A stretch of DNA of 8,579 bases from JAZGHN01 sp964496725 (lineage in GTDB: Bacteria > Chloroflexota > Dehalococcoidia > Dehalococcoidales > E44-bin46), in the NCBI GenBank assembly GCA_964496725.1, contig CAZCAS010000053.1, forward strand, positions 1-8,579, in the 5' to 3' direction. Positions 7,365 to 8,579 of this stretch are shown here, piece after piece. The notes beneath the pieces are model-generated. The model was not told where the DNA came from, searched no databases, and worked only from the letters and a program-made list of their open reading frames with translations. Each line of letters begins with the position of its first letter. Position 1 is the first letter of the stretch. A program made the translations under genes and the position numbers.

Positions 7365-7393
7365 AAATTACCACAATATGTAGTATTTGTCAA
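7365..7393 (-). promoter_or_regulatory. Proposed promoter of the nrdR-nrdJ-NYN-radical SAM operon
   Basis: A perfect TTGACA (-35) at 7388-7393 is followed after 17 bases by TAATTT (-10) at 7365-7370. The -10 is weak, but position and spacing are right and would give a leader of about 28 bases. A perfect TATAAT at 7344-7349 also exists but lacks a good -35 and would leave only a few bases before the start codon. Confidence 0.5.
7371..7386 (-). promoter_or_regulatory. NrdR box 1 (distal, within the promoter spacer)
   Basis: Read on the plus strand the site is CCACAATATGTAGTAT, also about 13/16 to the NrdR box consensus. It occupies the spacer between the proposed -35 and -10 elements of the nrdR promoter. 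The 15-bp gap to box 2 gives a 31-bp offset, close to three helical turns, which is the spacing known for paired NrdR boxes. Confidence 0.78.
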
Positions 7394-7449
7394 CCCTTTT
7401 GTCTGGTTATATGGCGGTAAATTTGCACTTTGGGGAAAAGGATACTAGA

Positions 7450-8061
7450 ATGATAAAAAATGACAGGGGCCGAATTATGGAGAATCAAGGGGCAGAAGTT
7501 ACTGTCAATCAAGCGAAGCTACGCATAATTCAGGGAGACATCACTCAGCAGGCCACCGACGCCATAGTTAATGCCGCCAACTCCAGCCTTATGGGTGGGG
7601 GCGGTGTAGACGGGGCTATTCACCGAGCAGGAGGCCCCGCCATCTTGGAGGAGTGTAAGCAGATTGTTGCCAGACAGGGACGATTGCCCACCGGCAAGGC
7701 AGTGATAACCACCGGAGGCAATCTTAAGGCGAAATACGTCATCCATACCGTCGGCCCCATCTGGCATGGGGGCAATAGCGGAGAACCCGCATCGCTCGCC
7801 AGCGCCTATAAAGAGAGCCTGAAGATAGCAGCGGAGAACAACCTCAACAGCGTATCCTTCCCCTCAATAAGCACCGGTGCCTACGGCTATCCGGTTAGCC
7901 AGGCTTCGGAGGTAGCCCTCGATGCTGTCATCGCCTTCCTCAGCCAGCGCATGACCTCCCTCAGAGAGGTGGTATTTGTCCTGTTTGACTCTCGAACCTT
8001 TGAAACCTACTCGTCAGTTCTAAGAGAGCTAGCAGGAAGGAAGGGATTATCCCTCTCCTAG
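7450..8061 (+). CDS. Macro domain protein, likely ADP-ribose-binding hydrolase (YmdB/MacroD-like)
   Basis: A 203-residue cytoplasmic protein that is essentially one macro domain. Family marks are IIQGDITQ (26-33), the substrate-binding NAANS (41-45), the catalytic loop GGGGVDGAIHRAGG (49-62) with Asp54 matching the catalytic aspartate of MacroD-type hydrolases, and PSISTGAYGYP (138-148). Such proteins bind ADP-ribose and commonly remove ADP-ribose from proteins or deacetylate O-acetyl-ADP-ribose. Which of these applies cannot be told from sequence. The start is uncertain: ATG 7450 has AAGGA seven bases upstream, whereas ATG 7477 gives a more family-typical N-terminus with a poorer site. A further upstream TTG at 7387 lies inside the nrdR control region and is unlikely. 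The gene is divergent from nrdR, sharing its intergenic region. Confidence 0.92.
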   Translation: MIKNDRGRIMENQGAEVTVNQAKLRIIQGDITQQATDAIVNAANSSLMGGGGVDGAIHRAGGPAILEECKQIVARQGRLPTGKAVITTGGNLKAKYVIHTVGPIWHGGNSGEPASLASAYKESLKIAAENNLNSVSFPSISTGAYGYPVSQASEVALDAVIAFLSQRMTSLREVVFVLFDSRTFETYSSVLRELAGRKGLSLS

Positions 8062-8082
8062 CTACTTACCCTGGAAAGTAGC
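8061..8082 (+). other. Inverted repeat after the macro-domain gene
   Basis: GCTACTT at 8061-8067 and AAGTAGC at 8076-8082 form a perfect 7-bp stem with an 8-base loop, starting at the last base of the macro-domain stop codon. No T-run follows, so it is not a standard intrinsic terminator. It may still slow polymerase or protect the mRNA end. Confidence 0.4.
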
Positions 8083-8092
8083 CGATCTCCCT

Positions 8093-8120
8093 ATGAAATA
8101 ACCGCGTGATGAAGTATAAT
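8093..8120 (+). promoter_or_regulatory. Possible promoter of the acyltransferase gene
   Basis: A perfect TATAAT at 8115-8120 is preceded, with a 16-base spacer, by ATGAAA (8093-8098), a 4/6 match to the -35 consensus. It would start transcription about 20 bases before the ATG at 8149. Confidence 0.45.
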
Positions 8121-8148
8121 CTAAAAGTCCGTTTCACTGGAGGGCACA

Positions 8149-8579
8149 ATGGAGCCTCAGTTTCACCGTAGCATCGCTCAACGAATAATGTGGACGTTCT
8201 ACATCAAAGTATTGGCGAAGATATTGTTCAAACTGTTAACTCGCCGCCAGGTTAGAGGGCAAGAGAACATTCCCAGGCAAGGCCCCTTACTAATTATATC
8301 CAATCACCTCAGCTTTGCCGACCAATTTCTGCTCACTGCCAGCGTCAACCGAAGGATAGTATATATGGCCAAGATGGAGCTATTCCGCTCCAGAGCAGTG
8401 AGATGCCTGGCACACGGCTTTGGCGCCTTCCCAGTGCGCAGAGGGGGAATAATGGACAGGAAGGCAATACGCCAGGCAAACCAAGTTCTGGAGAGTGGCC
8501 AAGACCTAGGTATGTTTCCTGAGGGAATGCGGAACTGGAAGGCTGAGCTAAAACGCGCCTTCCCCGGCTCGGCACTGAT
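8149..8579 (+). CDS. plsC: 1-acyl-sn-glycerol-3-phosphate acyltransferase, PlsC family (5' part only)
   Basis: PlsC-type enzymes attach the second fatty acid during phosphatidic acid synthesis at the inner face of the membrane. I translated the open frame from ATG 8149 to the window end: 143 codons without a stop. The acyltransferase motif I is NHLSFAD, with His53 and Asp58 forming the catalytic HX4D pair; motif II is FPVRRG (94-99); motif III is FPEGMR (123-128). A moderately hydrophobic stretch near 14-30 (FYIKVLAKILFKLL) may associate with the membrane. The start is supported by GGAGGG at 8139-8144. A TATAAT box lies upstream, so it may have its own promoter separate from the macro-domain gene 87 bases before. 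The 3' end is missing. Family assignment is firm; the symbol is tentative, since paralogues of this family vary in substrate. Confidence 0.9.
   Translation, partial: MEPQFHRSIAQRIMWTFYIKVLAKILFKLLTRRQVRGQENIPRQGPLLIISNHLSFADQFLLTASVNRRIVYMAKMELFRSRAVRCLAHGFGAFPVRRGGIMDRKAIRQANQVLESGQDLGMFPEGMRNWKAELKRAFPGSAL

Noticed and set aside
7331..7386. Cobalamin riboswitch in front of the B12-dependent reductase operon
   Set aside because: Only about 28 transcribed bases precede nrdR and there is no B12-box-like sequence or room for the aptamer.
7331..7393. Extended NrdR start at TTG 7393
   Set aside because: It adds 21 residues before the invariant MDCPYCG start, and the TTG is part of the TTGACA -35 element and upstream of the NrdR boxes.
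7387..7449. Extended macro-domain start at TTG 7387
   Set aside because: The added residues do not belong to the domain, there is no ribosome binding site, and the codon overlaps the nrdR control region.
8061..8082. Intrinsic terminator after the macro-domain gene
   Set aside because: The 7-bp stem is real but no T-run follows, so it is listed only as an inverted repeat.
8345..8575. Open frame on the minus strand
   Set aside because: It lies opposite the clear PlsC-type coding frame with intact HX4D and FPEG motifs, and its product is low-complexity and unrecognisable.

Overview
The window (roughly balanced GC, almost entirely coding) reads as a piece of an ordinary bacterial chromosome carrying nucleotide-metabolism genes. 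The best guess for the source is an uncultured anaerobic bacterium of the Chloroflexota (Dehalococcoidia-like). That guess rests on overall protein resemblance and on reliance on a cobalamin-dependent ribonucleotide reductase; it is an inference, since no rRNA or marker gene is present. I see no mobile element, CRISPR array, tRNA or rRNA, and no gene-free stretch longer than 300 bases.

Left region (1-2065, + strand): the 3' part of purL (cut by the window edge), a 71-residue uncharacterised gene with a strong ribosome binding site, and purQ. PurL and PurQ together catalyse the fourth step of purine synthesis (FGAR to FGAM), so the small gene sits inside a purine operon.

Middle region (7393 down to 2053, - strand): one tightly packed operon, in transcription order nrdR, nrdJ, a NYN-domain putative ribonuclease, and a radical SAM protein with a B12-binding-like N-terminus. 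The gaps are a 4-base overlap, 17 bases and 18 bases. In front of nrdR are two near-identical 16-bp sites that match the NrdR box and are offset by 31 bp. NrdR probably represses its own operon, including the two uncharacterised downstream genes. The radical SAM gene runs head-on into purQ with a 13-base overlap of the coding ends and no terminator between them.

Right region (7450-8579, + strand): a macro-domain protein, divergent from nrdR, then the start of a PlsC-type 1-acylglycerol-3-phosphate acyltransferase with its own promoter-like sequence, cut off by the window end.

The most notable points are the tandem NrdR sites in the divergent nrdR/macro intergenic region, the reduced ATP-cone at the NrdJ N-terminus, the presence of a NYN nuclease and radical SAM enzyme in a reductase operon, and the small gene between purL and purQ. 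No clearly new multi-gene system is evident.
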